A DNA stretch of 6,462 bases from Lentisphaerota bacterium (lineage in GTDB: Bacteria > Verrucomicrobiota > Lentisphaeria > Oligosphaerales > Oligosphaeraceae): assembly GCA_012800625.1 (NCBI GenBank), contig JAAZIY010000278.1, forward strand, positions 1 through 6,462, given 5' to 3'. Both the position numbers and the translations under genes were made by a program. Below are positions 1-4,928 of this stretch, piece after piece; the first letter of the stretch is position 1; each line of letters begins with the position of its first letter. The notes beneath the pieces were generated by a model. That model had not been told where the DNA came from. It was given only the letters and a program-made list of their open reading frames with translations, and did not search any database.

Positions 1-72
1 CGGGTTTGAATTTCAGCGGAGGTATCTTACATTATACATTTTACCTTCACAGCTTAACGAGGTAGTGAACTT

Positions 73-456
73 ATGGTCGAACTAGACTTTTCCAAAAGTA
101 GCGATGGCCTGATCCCGGCCATCGCCCAGGACTGGCAAAGCGGCGAGGTGTTGATGCTGGCATATATCAACCGGGAGGCATGGGAAAAAACCCGGCAAAC
201 CGGCATTGCCACATACTGGACACGCTCCAGACAAAGACTGTGGGTGAAGGGAGAAAGCTCCGGCAATGTGCAGAAAATCAAAGAAATACTGGTGGACTGC
301 GACTTGGATACTGTGGTCTTCAAGGTGGAACAAGTGGGCGGCGCAGCCTGCCATATGGGATATAAAAGCTGCTTCTATCGCAAAGTCGAGAACGACGGCA
401 GCTTGACCGTACAGGGAAAACCCGTTTTTGACCCGGAAAAAGTCTATAAAAAATAA
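73..456 (+). CDS. hisI: Phosphoribosyl-AMP cyclohydrolase (HisI, single-domain form)
   Basis: This 127-residue cytoplasmic enzyme opens the adenine ring of phosphoribosyl-AMP, the third step of histidine biosynthesis. The family signature is complete. SRQRLWVKGESSGN lies at residues 52-65. The metal-binding aspartates are in DCDLD (D75, D77, D79). The zinc-type cysteines are C76, C93 and C100, the last two in CHMGYKSC. The length fits the stand-alone HisI form. No HisE (phosphoribosyl-ATP pyrophosphatase) domain is fused at the C-terminus, so step 2 must be encoded elsewhere. The ATG at 73 is preceded by GAGGT at 59-63, nine bases upstream, and the protein begins at the usual place for the family. 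The stop is 9 bases before hisG, which implies one transcript. I see no convincing promoter in bases 1-72. The function is very secure. Confidence 0.97.
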   Translation: MVELDFSKSSDGLIPAIAQDWQSGEVLMLAYINREAWEKTRQTGIATYWTRSRQRLWVKGESSGNVQKIKEILVDCDLDTVVFKVEQVGGAACHMGYKSCFYRKVENDGSLTVQGKPVFDPEKVYKK

Positions 457-465
457 GAGGTAATC

Positions 466-1338
466 ATGTCTGTGTTAAGACTGGCACTGCCTAAAGGCAG
501 CCTGGAAAGCACTACCGTTGAGATGTTCCGCAGAGCGGGATATAAAATCGACATTCACTCGCGCTCATACTACCCCGAAATCGATGACCCCGAGATCGAA
601 TGCATGCTTATTCGGGCGCAGGAAATCGCCAGATACGTTGAGACCGGCATTATGGACGCCGGCCTGACCGGCTATGACTGGATCGTGGAAAACTCCGCCG
701 ATGTTGTGGAGATCGCCGAGCTAGTCTATGGCAAGGTAGGACGGCACCCGCTGCGCTGGGTGTTGGCCGTGCCTAATGACTCGCCCATACATCGCGCGCA
801 GGACCTGGAAGGCAAGCGCATCGCCACTGAGGCCATAGGCATGACGCAGCGCTATCTGCAAAAACATCAGGTCAATGCCAAGGTCGAGTTCAGCTGGGGC
901 GCCACCGAAGTCAAACCGCCGCATCTGGCCGACGCCATCGTCGAGATCACCGAGACCGGCTCCAGCCTGAAAGCCAATAACCTGCGCATTGTCGACACCC
1001 TCTGTGAGACCACTACGCGCTTCATCGCCAACCGGGATGCCGCCAAGGACCCCTTCAAACGACGCAAGATGGAGAGCATCGCCCTGCTGCTTAAAGCGGT
1101 GCTTGAAGCCGAGAACAAGGTGGGACTGATGCTTAACGTGCACCAGAAAAACCTGCAGGCGGTGCTGGATATCCTGCCGGCGCTGCAACGACCCACCGTC
1201 TCCAGCCTCTCCGACCCGGAATGGCTCTCCTTGAATACGGTGTTGGACGCCAGCTTGATGCGCGATATGATCCCGGCCCTGAAAGAGGCCGGGGCAGTGG
1301 GACTGGTCGAGTATAAGCTGAATAAAGTGGTGTTCTAG
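466..1338 (+). CDS. hisG: ATP phosphoribosyltransferase, long form (HisG)
   Basis: This 290-residue enzyme catalyses the committed first step of histidine biosynthesis, joining ATP and PRPP to give phosphoribosyl-ATP. The N-terminus (LRLALPKGSL, residues 4-13) and the PRPP-binding loop DAIVEITETGSSL (156-168) are clear. About 75 further residues (roughly 214-290), ending in VEYKLNKVVF, form the C-terminal ACT-like regulatory domain. This is therefore the long, hexameric, histidine-inhibited type that does not need HisZ. The start is fixed by GAGG at 457-460, just before the ATG, and by the hisI stop 9 bases upstream. A strong intrinsic terminator follows 20 bases after the stop, so hisI-hisG looks like the end of an operon, and no other his gene is in the window. 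Feedback inhibition by histidine is family knowledge and is not shown by this sequence. Confidence 0.96.
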   Translation: MSVLRLALPKGSLESTTVEMFRRAGYKIDIHSRSYYPEIDDPEIECMLIRAQEIARYVETGIMDAGLTGYDWIVENSADVVEIAELVYGKVGRHPLRWVLAVPNDSPIHRAQDLEGKRIATEAIGMTQRYLQKHQVNAKVEFSWGATEVKPPHLADAIVEITETGSSLKANNLRIVDTLCETTTRFIANRDAAKDPFKRRKMESIALLLKAVLEAENKVGLMLNVHQKNLQAVLDILPALQRPTVSSLSDPEWLSLNTVLDASLMRDMIPALKEAGAVGLVEYKLNKVVF

Positions 1339-1357
1339 CCACACATTGACGGATAAC

Positions 1358-1408
1358 AAAAAAGAGCCTGCCGATGACCGTTTAGGGCCAAAGGCAGGCT
1401 CTTTTTTT
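1358..1408 (+). terminator. Intrinsic terminator after hisG, probably bidirectional
   Basis: GAGCCTGCC (1364-1372) pairs perfectly with GGCAGGCTC (1393-1401). The stem is extended by A6 (1358-1363) against T7 (1402-1408), giving about 15 pairs around a 20-base loop. The T run directly after the stem is the standard rho-independent form. The other strand also reads stem plus T6, so the element could also stop transcription arriving from the convergent membrane-protein gene, although that gene ends almost 390 bases away. Confidence 0.9.
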
Positions 1409-1420
1409 GTTTTGAGGTGA

Positions 1421-1467
1421 CTTAGTGCGTCTTCGTGCGTCTTCGTGCGTCTTCGTGTGACTTAGAC
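1421..1467 (+). repeat. Decamer array A (CTTCGTGCGT units, forward)
   Basis: Five contiguous 10-base units start at 1421, 1431, 1441, 1451 and 1461: CTTAGTGCGT, CTTCGTGCGT twice, CTTCGTGTGA, and CTTAGAC as a partial unit. The spacing is exactly 10 and the CTT(C/A)GTG core is constant. The array starts 12 bases after the hisG terminator. It is partly complementary to array B (1501-1540), so the pair could fold into a long imperfect hairpin around 1468-1500. Confidence 0.85.
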
Positions 1468-1500
1468 CCCGTCCAAAAAGGGGTGGCTTGCAGGATTTTG
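1466..1500 (+). repeat. Dispersed GTCCAAAAAG module, copy 1
   Basis: The element ACCCC-GTCCAAAAA-GGGGT (1466-1484) can form a 5-bp stem with the GTCCAAAAA core in the loop, followed by GGCTTGCAGGATTTTG. Related copies occur inverted at 1757-1766 and direct at 3497-3518 and 3711-3731. The last shares both GTCCAAAAA and (C/T)TTGCAGGA. In each case it touches or lies close to decamer units or hairpins, so it is likely a component of a composite intergenic repeat. Nothing suggests it encodes protein. Confidence 0.6.
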
Positions 1501-1540
1501 GACACGAAGGCACACAAAGACACACTAAGACACACCAAGT
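1501..1540 (-). repeat. Decamer array B (same unit, reverse orientation)
   Basis: Four 10-base units read on the plus strand as GACACGAAGG, CACACAAAGA, CACACTAAGA and CACACCAAGT. On the minus strand they are ACTTGGTGTG, TCTTAGTGTG, TCTTTGTGTG and CCTTCGTGTC, the same CTTNGTGTG unit as array A. The opposite orientation makes arrays A and B an imperfect inverted repeat about 33 bases apart. Confidence 0.8.
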
Positions 1541-1652
1541 CGTCTTTGTCTAAAATTAAAATTTCAGCAGAAAATTTGCGTTTTTATGTAATTTCATCAA
1601 GTTTTTCTGTTTTGTCCGGCTCCCTTTTCCCAACAAACCAAAACGGGCAAGC
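1541..1652. other. AT-rich intergenic spacer without gene
   Basis: These 112 bases between array B and the 15-bp hairpin are AT-rich and show no coding signature, ribosome binding site or decamer unit. Frames that remain open through it are low-complexity translations of the neighbouring repeats and do not look like genes. I could not assign a function. Confidence 0.5.
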
Positions 1653-1685
1653 GGCTTATGCGGCGCCGCAGGCGCCGCATAAGCC
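1653..1685. repeat. Perfect 15-bp inverted repeat with GCA loop
   Basis: GGCTTATGCGGCGCC (1653-1667) and GGCGCCGCATAAGCC (1671-1685) are exact reverse complements separated by only GCA. The GC-rich stem would be very stable as RNA or as extruded DNA. No T run follows on either strand, so it is not a standard intrinsic terminator. Decamer array C begins directly at its right edge (1686). It could be a REP-like element, a cruciform or a transcript-end stabiliser for the convergent membrane-protein gene; the sequence alone does not decide. Confidence 0.85.
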
Positions 1686-1750
1686 CTTAGTGTGCCTTCG
1701 TGTCTCTTCGTGTCCCTTAGTGTCCTCCCCCTTCGTGTGCCTTTGTGGTT
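1686..1750 (+). repeat. Decamer array C (forward)
   Basis: The units are CTTAGTGTGC (1686), CTTCGTGTCT (1696), CTTCGTGTCC (1706), CTTAGTGTCC (1716), a 5-base interruption TCCCC (1726-1730), CTTCGTGTGC (1731) and CTTTGTGGTT (1741). The 10-base phase is exact within each block. A further isolated unit, TTTAGTGTCT, lies at 1777-1786, only 7 bases before the stop codon of the convergent membrane-protein gene. Confidence 0.85.
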
Positions 1751-1756
1751 CAGGGG

Positions 1757-1766
1757 CTTTTTGGAC
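1757..1766 (-). repeat. GTCCAAAAAG module, copy 2 (inverted)
   Basis: The minus strand reads GCGTCCAAAAAGCCCCTG over 1752-1769, containing the GTCCAAAAAG core of copy 1 in opposite orientation. The flanking CCCC/GGGG stem is not preserved. On the minus strand CACTAAATCACACC precedes it and CACAAAGGCACACGAAG follows nearby, so the same arrangement of decamers around the module is retained. This supports a composite element rather than a chance match. Confidence 0.5.
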
Positions 1767-1793
1767 GCGGTGTGATTTAGTGTCTCAAGAAAG

Positions 1794-3281
1794 CTAGTCT
1801 TTCTTTTCGAGCTTGGCGGACCATTCTTCATATTTGCGTGCCGCAAACTCTCGTCCGCCCAGTCCGAATGCCAGGGCCAGAGCCACGCAAACCGCTCCCA
1901 GCAGCAGGGTGAAGGCGGTCTGCACAATAGGCCCGCCTATCTCCATGTTGTGAATGGCGATGGCTCCGGTAAATACCAACACGCAGACCTTCACCAGGCC
2001 CAGCACTAGCTTGTTGCACTTGCCTTGCAAGGACTCCGAGACCAGGTTGGCCAGCCACATTCCGATAAGCAAAACTATCAGTCCAACCAGGATGTTGCCG
2101 CCAAAGAGCATAAACGTGTGTATCAAGGCGGCTATATTCGGAAAGGCCATGATATTGCAGGCGGCGATGGCGGCATTGAGGATAATGGCGATAAATACCA
2201 ACTTGCCGGCCAAGGCGGCCGGAGCAGTGCCAGAAGCATCCTCGGCCTTGCCCAGGCCCAGCCGGGCCAAAAGCTTGTTGAAACCAAAATTCTCCAGCAG
2301 CTGCTGAACCAGGCCAGCCACAAAACGAGCGACCAGCACAGCTACAAAAACCAGCAGGGCAGCACCGATAATGTCGCCGGCGGCATTGAGTATCTTGTCA
2401 AAAAGACCAGCAACTGACTCAGACAAGGATGCGATGTGCAGCGCATTGAGCGAGGCAATGAGCACCGGAATGGCAATCAGCACATAGGCGGTCACGCCTA
2501 TCATGCCGGAAAGCCCCTGGCTGCCAAACAGCTTGGAGACGCCGGCCTTCTCACCCAAATTATCCAGACTACTAATGACTACCAGTCCTGACACGGTCTT
2601 GCGCACGATCTTGGCGGCCAGAAGGCCAACAAAAAGAATGGCGCCAGCAGCCACTAGATTGGGGATGTATTCCAATATTTTGGCCAGCATCAGCTGTATG
2701 GGTTCAGTAATGCCTTCTATGCGCAGGCTGCGCAGTATGGCCGGCAGGAAAAAAAGCAGCACCAGCCAATAGATGACCTCCGAGGCGCTGTCAGAAAGCG
2801 GCTTGTCGTCTTTCTTGTCCAGGGTCTTGGCCAGCTTCTGCTCCAATTTGGTGGCTAGCATCGCCTTTACCGACAGATATTTAACGGTTGTGGCGCAAAG
2901 CCAGGCCAGCGCCGCCAAAAACGCCGCGCCAATCAAGTTGGCGGCATAGCTCAAAATGGCATCAAAGAAACGCTGTATGGGCGCGGCTGCCTGCGTTAGC
3001 TTCAATACGGTCAGGCAGCTCATAATGGTGAAAAGCAAGACTAGGATAAAGACTGCCTTGCCGGCATAGTCCTCGATTTTAGAACTTTTGCACTCTCCGT
3101 CTTCGGGCATGCAGCAACCCAGCTTTTTGTCCAGAGCCGAACTGCGTATGAGCCGTCTGCTCAGACTCGATGCATAGATAGCCAGCAGCCAGCCCACTAC
3201 CAAGATGGCGATGCCGTAAACCAGGTTCAGGGCATTACTGTCAATAATGATACCCCAGACTTTGTCGAAGATTCCTCCCAT
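1794..3281 (-). CDS. Polytopic membrane protein with TM-helix repeats (mechanosensitive-channel-associated type)
   Basis: This 495-residue inner-membrane protein has about 11 predicted hydrophobic segments: roughly 17-37, 76-95, 108-132, 168-188, 204-224, 260-280, 300-325, 359-379, 393-413, 425-443 and 452-474. They fall into about five repeats of two helices each, with recurring small-residue patterns such as YIPNLVAAGAILFVGLLAAK (204-223) and the related segments near 300-320 and 393-410. This matches the TM-helix repeat family often annotated as mechanosensitive ion channel-like. I cannot find the MscS beta-domain after the helices; the protein ends in GGREFAARKYEEW (475-487) and a charged tail, so channel activity is unproven. 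A cytosolic or loop segment carries CCMPEDGEC (56-64). Short charged linkers lie near 145-162 and 340-352. The start is supported by GGAGG at 3288-3292, 6 bases before the ATG. It stands alone and faces hisG convergently. Function is unknown beyond the family. Confidence 0.88.
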   Translation of the reverse strand: MGGIFDKVWGIIIDSNALNLVYGIAILVVGWLLAIYASSLSRRLIRSSALDKKLGCCMPEDGECKSSKIEDYAGKAVFILVLLFTIMSCLTVLKLTQAAAPIQRFFDAILSYAANLIGAAFLAALAWLCATTVKYLSVKAMLATKLEQKLAKTLDKKDDKPLSDSASEVIYWLVLLFFLPAILRSLRIEGITEPIQLMLAKILEYIPNLVAAGAILFVGLLAAKIVRKTVSGLVVISSLDNLGEKAGVSKLFGSQGLSGMIGVTAYVLIAIPVLIASLNALHIASLSESVAGLFDKILNAAGDIIGAALLVFVAVLVARFVAGLVQQLLENFGFNKLLARLGLGKAEDASGTAPAALAGKLVFIAIILNAAIAACNIMAFPNIAALIHTFMLFGGNILVGLIVLLIGMWLANLVSESLQGKCNKLVLGLVKVCVLVFTGAIAIHNMEIGGPIVQTAFTLLLGAVCVALALAFGLGGREFAARKYEEWSAKLEKKD

Positions 3282-3364
3282 GTCTTTCCTCCATGTTATG
3301 GTTGCTTAAAAAAAACCTAACACCAGTGCCTTTAGGCGATATTTTACTGAATCGCGGCGGTGAA

Positions 3365-3376
3365 TAACTTAAGTTA
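3365..3376. promoter_or_regulatory. Perfect 12-bp palindrome TAACTTAAGTTA
   Basis: TAACTTAAGTTA is an exact palindrome about 85 bases upstream of the start codon of the minus-strand membrane-protein gene. It overlaps the weak -10-like sequence noted there, so it could be an operator for a dimeric regulator. An AT-rich palindrome of this length can also arise by chance, and there is no second copy in the window. Confidence 0.2.
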
Positions 3377-3496
3377 CCATGTAGTGAGGCACTTTGCAAG
3401 CCAAAATAAGCCTGACAAAATCCTGCCTGAGGTAAATAGCAAAAGTAAATGCGGTTTTTTTTGCATTTGCGATTAAAAAACGCCCAGGTGCATTTA

Positions 3497-3518
3497 GCCC
3501 CTGTCCAGAAAGGGGGGC
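3497..3518 (+). repeat. GTCCAAAAAG module, copy 3 (GCCCC hairpin)
   Basis: GCCCC-TGTCCAGAAAGG-GGGGC places the core GTCCAGAAAG in the loop of a small GC stem, as in copy 1 (1466-1484). TTTAG precedes it here, as CTTAG precedes copy 1. One base of the core differs (AGAAA for AAAAA). It is followed directly by the hairpin row at 3525-3610. Confidence 0.5.
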
Positions 3519-3524
3519 ATAGTA

Positions 3525-3610
3525 GCGCCTCTATGAGGCGCAGGTTTTGATGGCTACCTGCACCCCAGGCTGAAGCCTGGGGTTAAGCATAGTTATGCGC
3601 CTACGGCGCA
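3525..3610. repeat. Row of adjacent perfect short hairpins
   Basis: At least three perfect hairpins occur within 86 bases: GCGCCTC-TAT-GAGGCGC (3525-3541), ACCCCAGGC-TGAA-GCCTGGGGT (3562-3583) and TGCGCC-TAC-GGCGCA (3596-3610). Smaller ones are CAGGT...ACCTG (3541-3560) and GCATA-GT-TATGC (3587-3598), the latter mutually exclusive with the last main hairpin. Loops are 3-4 bases. None is followed by a T run, so they are not intrinsic terminators. Nothing indicates coding capacity. This could be a REP/BIME-like repeat cluster, a structured RNA or a small non-autonomous mobile element. Confidence 0.7.
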
Positions 3611-3684
3611 AATAGATACGGTGCTTTTTAATAAACTGTGCTTAAGATAAATTTGGAAGAAATTCTAAGGTTAGACGAAAATGA

Positions 3685-3735
3685 CTTAGCGTGGCTTTGT
3701 GTGTTTTAGTGTCCAAAAAAGTGCTTTGCAGGAGG
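3685..3735 (+). repeat. Decamer units plus GTCCAAAAAG module, copy 4
   Basis: CTTAGCGTGG (3685), CTTTGTGTGT (3695) and TTTAGTGTCC (3705) keep the exact 10-base phase of arrays A and C. The last runs straight into GTCCAAAAAAGTGCTTTGCAGGA (3711-3733), the module seen at 1471-1494. The same two components therefore occur together on both sides of the membrane-protein gene. Confidence 0.65.
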
Positions 3736-3809
3736 ACTGTTAAAAATCTGCATTTGGTTTTGCAACTTACACCTAATGGGAAGGCTCTGATAAAAAATTC
3801 GAAAAATAT

Positions 3810-3837
3810 TTGCAAGTGCAAAAACAAAGACTATAGT
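3810..3837 (+). promoter_or_regulatory. Sigma-70-like promoter of the LacI-type gene
   Basis: TTGCAA (3810-3815) and TATAGT (3832-3837) are separated by 16 bases and each is close to consensus. A start point near 3844 would give a leader of about 76 bases before the ATG at 3920. TTGCA-AG-TGCAA (3810-3821) is also a small perfect inverted repeat lying on the -35 box. No other convincing promoter lies between here and the gene. Confidence 0.5.
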
Positions 3838-3844
3838 TAAATCA

Positions 3845-3861
3845 TTACGAATTATTCGTAA
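3845..3861. promoter_or_regulatory. 17-bp palindrome at the start point, candidate autoregulatory operator
   Basis: TTACGAA-TTA-TTCGTAA has perfect 7-bp arms and a 3-base spacer. It begins 8 bases after the -10 box, at the expected transcription start, where a bound dimer would block transcription. LacI-family proteins often repress their own genes, so the regulator encoded just downstream is the obvious candidate. However, typical LacI operators have a central CG pair, which this site lacks. Confidence 0.4.
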
Positions 3862-3919
3862 GAATTTTTCGTTTGCCTTTTGGTCTTTTTAGTTTTGCCT
3901 TTTTTGTTTTTATTTCAGC
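3862..3919 (+). promoter_or_regulatory. U-rich leader without Shine-Dalgarno
   Basis: Of these 58 bases directly upstream of the LacI-type ATG, 36 are T and only 5 are A. No AGG, GGA or GAGG occurs, although every other gene in the window has a clear purine-rich ribosome binding site. A phrase resembling GTTTTGCCTTTT occurs twice (from 3871 and 3893). The leader would be largely unstructured pyrimidine RNA, suggesting S1-assisted initiation or control at translation. This is inference. Confidence 0.5.
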
Positions 3920-4915
3920 ATGTCTATTTCTTTAAAAGAGCTTGCTTTTCGGGCTGGTTTGTCTCAGTCCACGGTTTCTCAGATTTTGAATCGTCGTCCC
4001 AACGATTTTAGTTCCGAGTCTACTCGTCGTCGTGTTTTCGCCTTAGCCAAGAAGCTTGGTTACCGTCAGAGTTTCGGCCACAAGGTTTTGCGCGGTGACA
4101 AGACTCACACAGTTGCCATTCTTTTGGGTATGCATCGTTTGTCTTTGGAGGAGCACATTCAGGAGCTCTTGCTTTTGCTTCTTGACAAATTCGAGTCTTG
4201 CGGTTACGCCTCATATTTAGTCACTCTGTCTTCGGTTGCTGATGACAACCTGGCTCGTGTGCGTGATTTGCTGAGTCGCGGGGTTGATTACTTCATACTC
4301 ATTGGCTCTCCTTACGGCGAATCTGAAGTCGAAGCTGAGGTTCTTCGCTGCGAAAAAAGAATAGTTGGCTACAACACCAATTTGGGGCACAACCTCACTC
4401 ACAACATTGCCGAGGCCAGCAGACGCGTGCTGAGTTTTTTCCTTGAGCAGGGCTGCAGCAACTTCAAGATTCTTCTTTCCTCGGCCAACTCCGAGCGCAT
4501 GCAGGGGCTTTTCCAGCTTTTCCCGGATCGCAGCCCTGAAGAGCTAATCGAAAAACACTTTGTCCAGCTTGGCGATTTTGGCGACATTGATGACATCGAT
4601 TTTTTTGCTCAAGTCGGCTACGAGAAGACCAAGCAGATAATGCTTGCCGACCGCAAAACCCAGGCCTTGTTCTATCTTTCGGACTACTTTGCCCTGGGCG
4701 GCGTGAAATACCTGCATGAAAACGGCTATAAAATTGGCCGTGACATACTGCTGGCCGGCTACAACAACATTCATGCCGTACGCAACCACATTTTGCCAAT
4801 AAGCTCGGTGAGGCACAACACGGAGGAGATGGCCCGCATCATTGTTGAAGGAGCCAGCAAGACCAACAGCCAAACAACACCCGTGCAGGCAAAAGTCGTT
4901 TTACGTAAATTATAA
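3920..4915 (+). CDS. LacI-family transcriptional regulator
   Basis: This 331-residue regulator has the usual family length and layout. An N-terminal helix-turn-helix spans residues 4-49 (SLKELAFRAGLSQSTVSQIL, then STRRRVFALAKKLGY). A hinge lies around 50-62, where the common YxPN reads YRQS. A periplasmic-binding-protein-like effector domain follows from about 63 (HTVAILLGMH) to the end, including GVDYFILIGSP (120-130), LFYLSDYFALGGVKYLHENG and ISSVRHN near the C-terminus. It should act as a cytoplasmic homodimer sensing a sugar or related ligand; the ligand cannot be read. The start is chosen because the HTH begins at the normal distance from this ATG, although no Shine-Dalgarno is present. 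The first third prefers CGT for arginine (9 of 12), while the rest has 2 of 12. It is followed at 77 bases by the prepilin-like gene, which with the next gene may be its target. Confidence 0.92.
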   Translation: MSISLKELAFRAGLSQSTVSQILNRRPNDFSSESTRRRVFALAKKLGYRQSFGHKVLRGDKTHTVAILLGMHRLSLEEHIQELLLLLLDKFESCGYASYLVTLSSVADDNLARVRDLLSRGVDYFILIGSPYGESEVEAEVLRCEKRIVGYNTNLGHNLTHNIAEASRRVLSFFLEQGCSNFKILLSSANSERMQGLFQLFPDRSPEELIEKHFVQLGDFGDIDDIDFFAQVGYEKTKQIMLADRKTQALFYLSDYFALGGVKYLHENGYKIGRDILLAGYNNIHAVRNHILPISSVRHNTEEMARIIVEGASKTNSQTTPVQAKVVLRKL

Positions 4916-4928
4916 AAGGGTTTCTTTC

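Larger units (their letters stand above)
3295..3524. other. Non-coding upstream region of the membrane-protein gene
   Basis: I see no gene here. The region must hold the minus-strand promoter of the membrane-protein gene, but no convincing -35/-10 pair stands out. A weak option on the minus strand is TTGCAA (3394-3399 on the plus strand) followed after 17 bases by TAACTT. AGTGCCT (3325-3331) and AGGCACT (3387-3393) form a distant inverted repeat. AAATGC (3447-3452) and GCATTT (3463-3468) flank a T8 run, an imperfect small hairpin of unclear role. Confidence 0.35.

Noticed and set aside
1..72. Promoter of hisI
   Set aside because: TTGAAT (6-11) and TATACA (33-38) are 21 bases apart, too far for a normal promoter. 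The real one may lie before the window.
721..1359. Antisense frame of 212 codons inside hisG
   Set aside because: hisG is unambiguous on the plus strand; the antisense frame is a composition shadow.
1421..1540. CRISPR-like array
   Set aside because: The units are 10 bases in direct contact with no unique spacers of 25-40 bases, the orientation changes, and no cas gene is near.
1435..1797. Open frame of 120 codons on the plus strand
   Set aside because: It consists of translated decamer arrays, the hairpin and the GTCCAAAAAG module. It has no ribosome binding site and its text (DTKAHKDTLRHT, PLVCLRVSSCPLVS) is typical of repeat-derived false proteins.
1556..1927. Open frame of 123 codons on the minus strand
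   Set aside because: It overlaps the 3' end of the membrane-protein gene in another frame and continues through the repeats (TRRGRTLRDTKRHEGTLR). It has no start signal and no domain.
1794..3281. MscS mechanosensitive channel as a firm call
   Set aside because: The helices resemble the repeats associated with such channels, but I cannot find the conserved pore helix and beta-domain, so only the repeat family is claimed.
3447..3485. Intrinsic terminator around the T8 and A6 runs
   Set aside because: The stem AAATGC/GCATTT is weak and encloses the T run instead of preceding it, and no gene ends nearby on the plus strand.
3642..3827. Open frame of 61 codons on the minus strand
   Set aside because: It runs antisense through decamer units and the module (DTKTHKATLS) and lacks a ribosome binding site.
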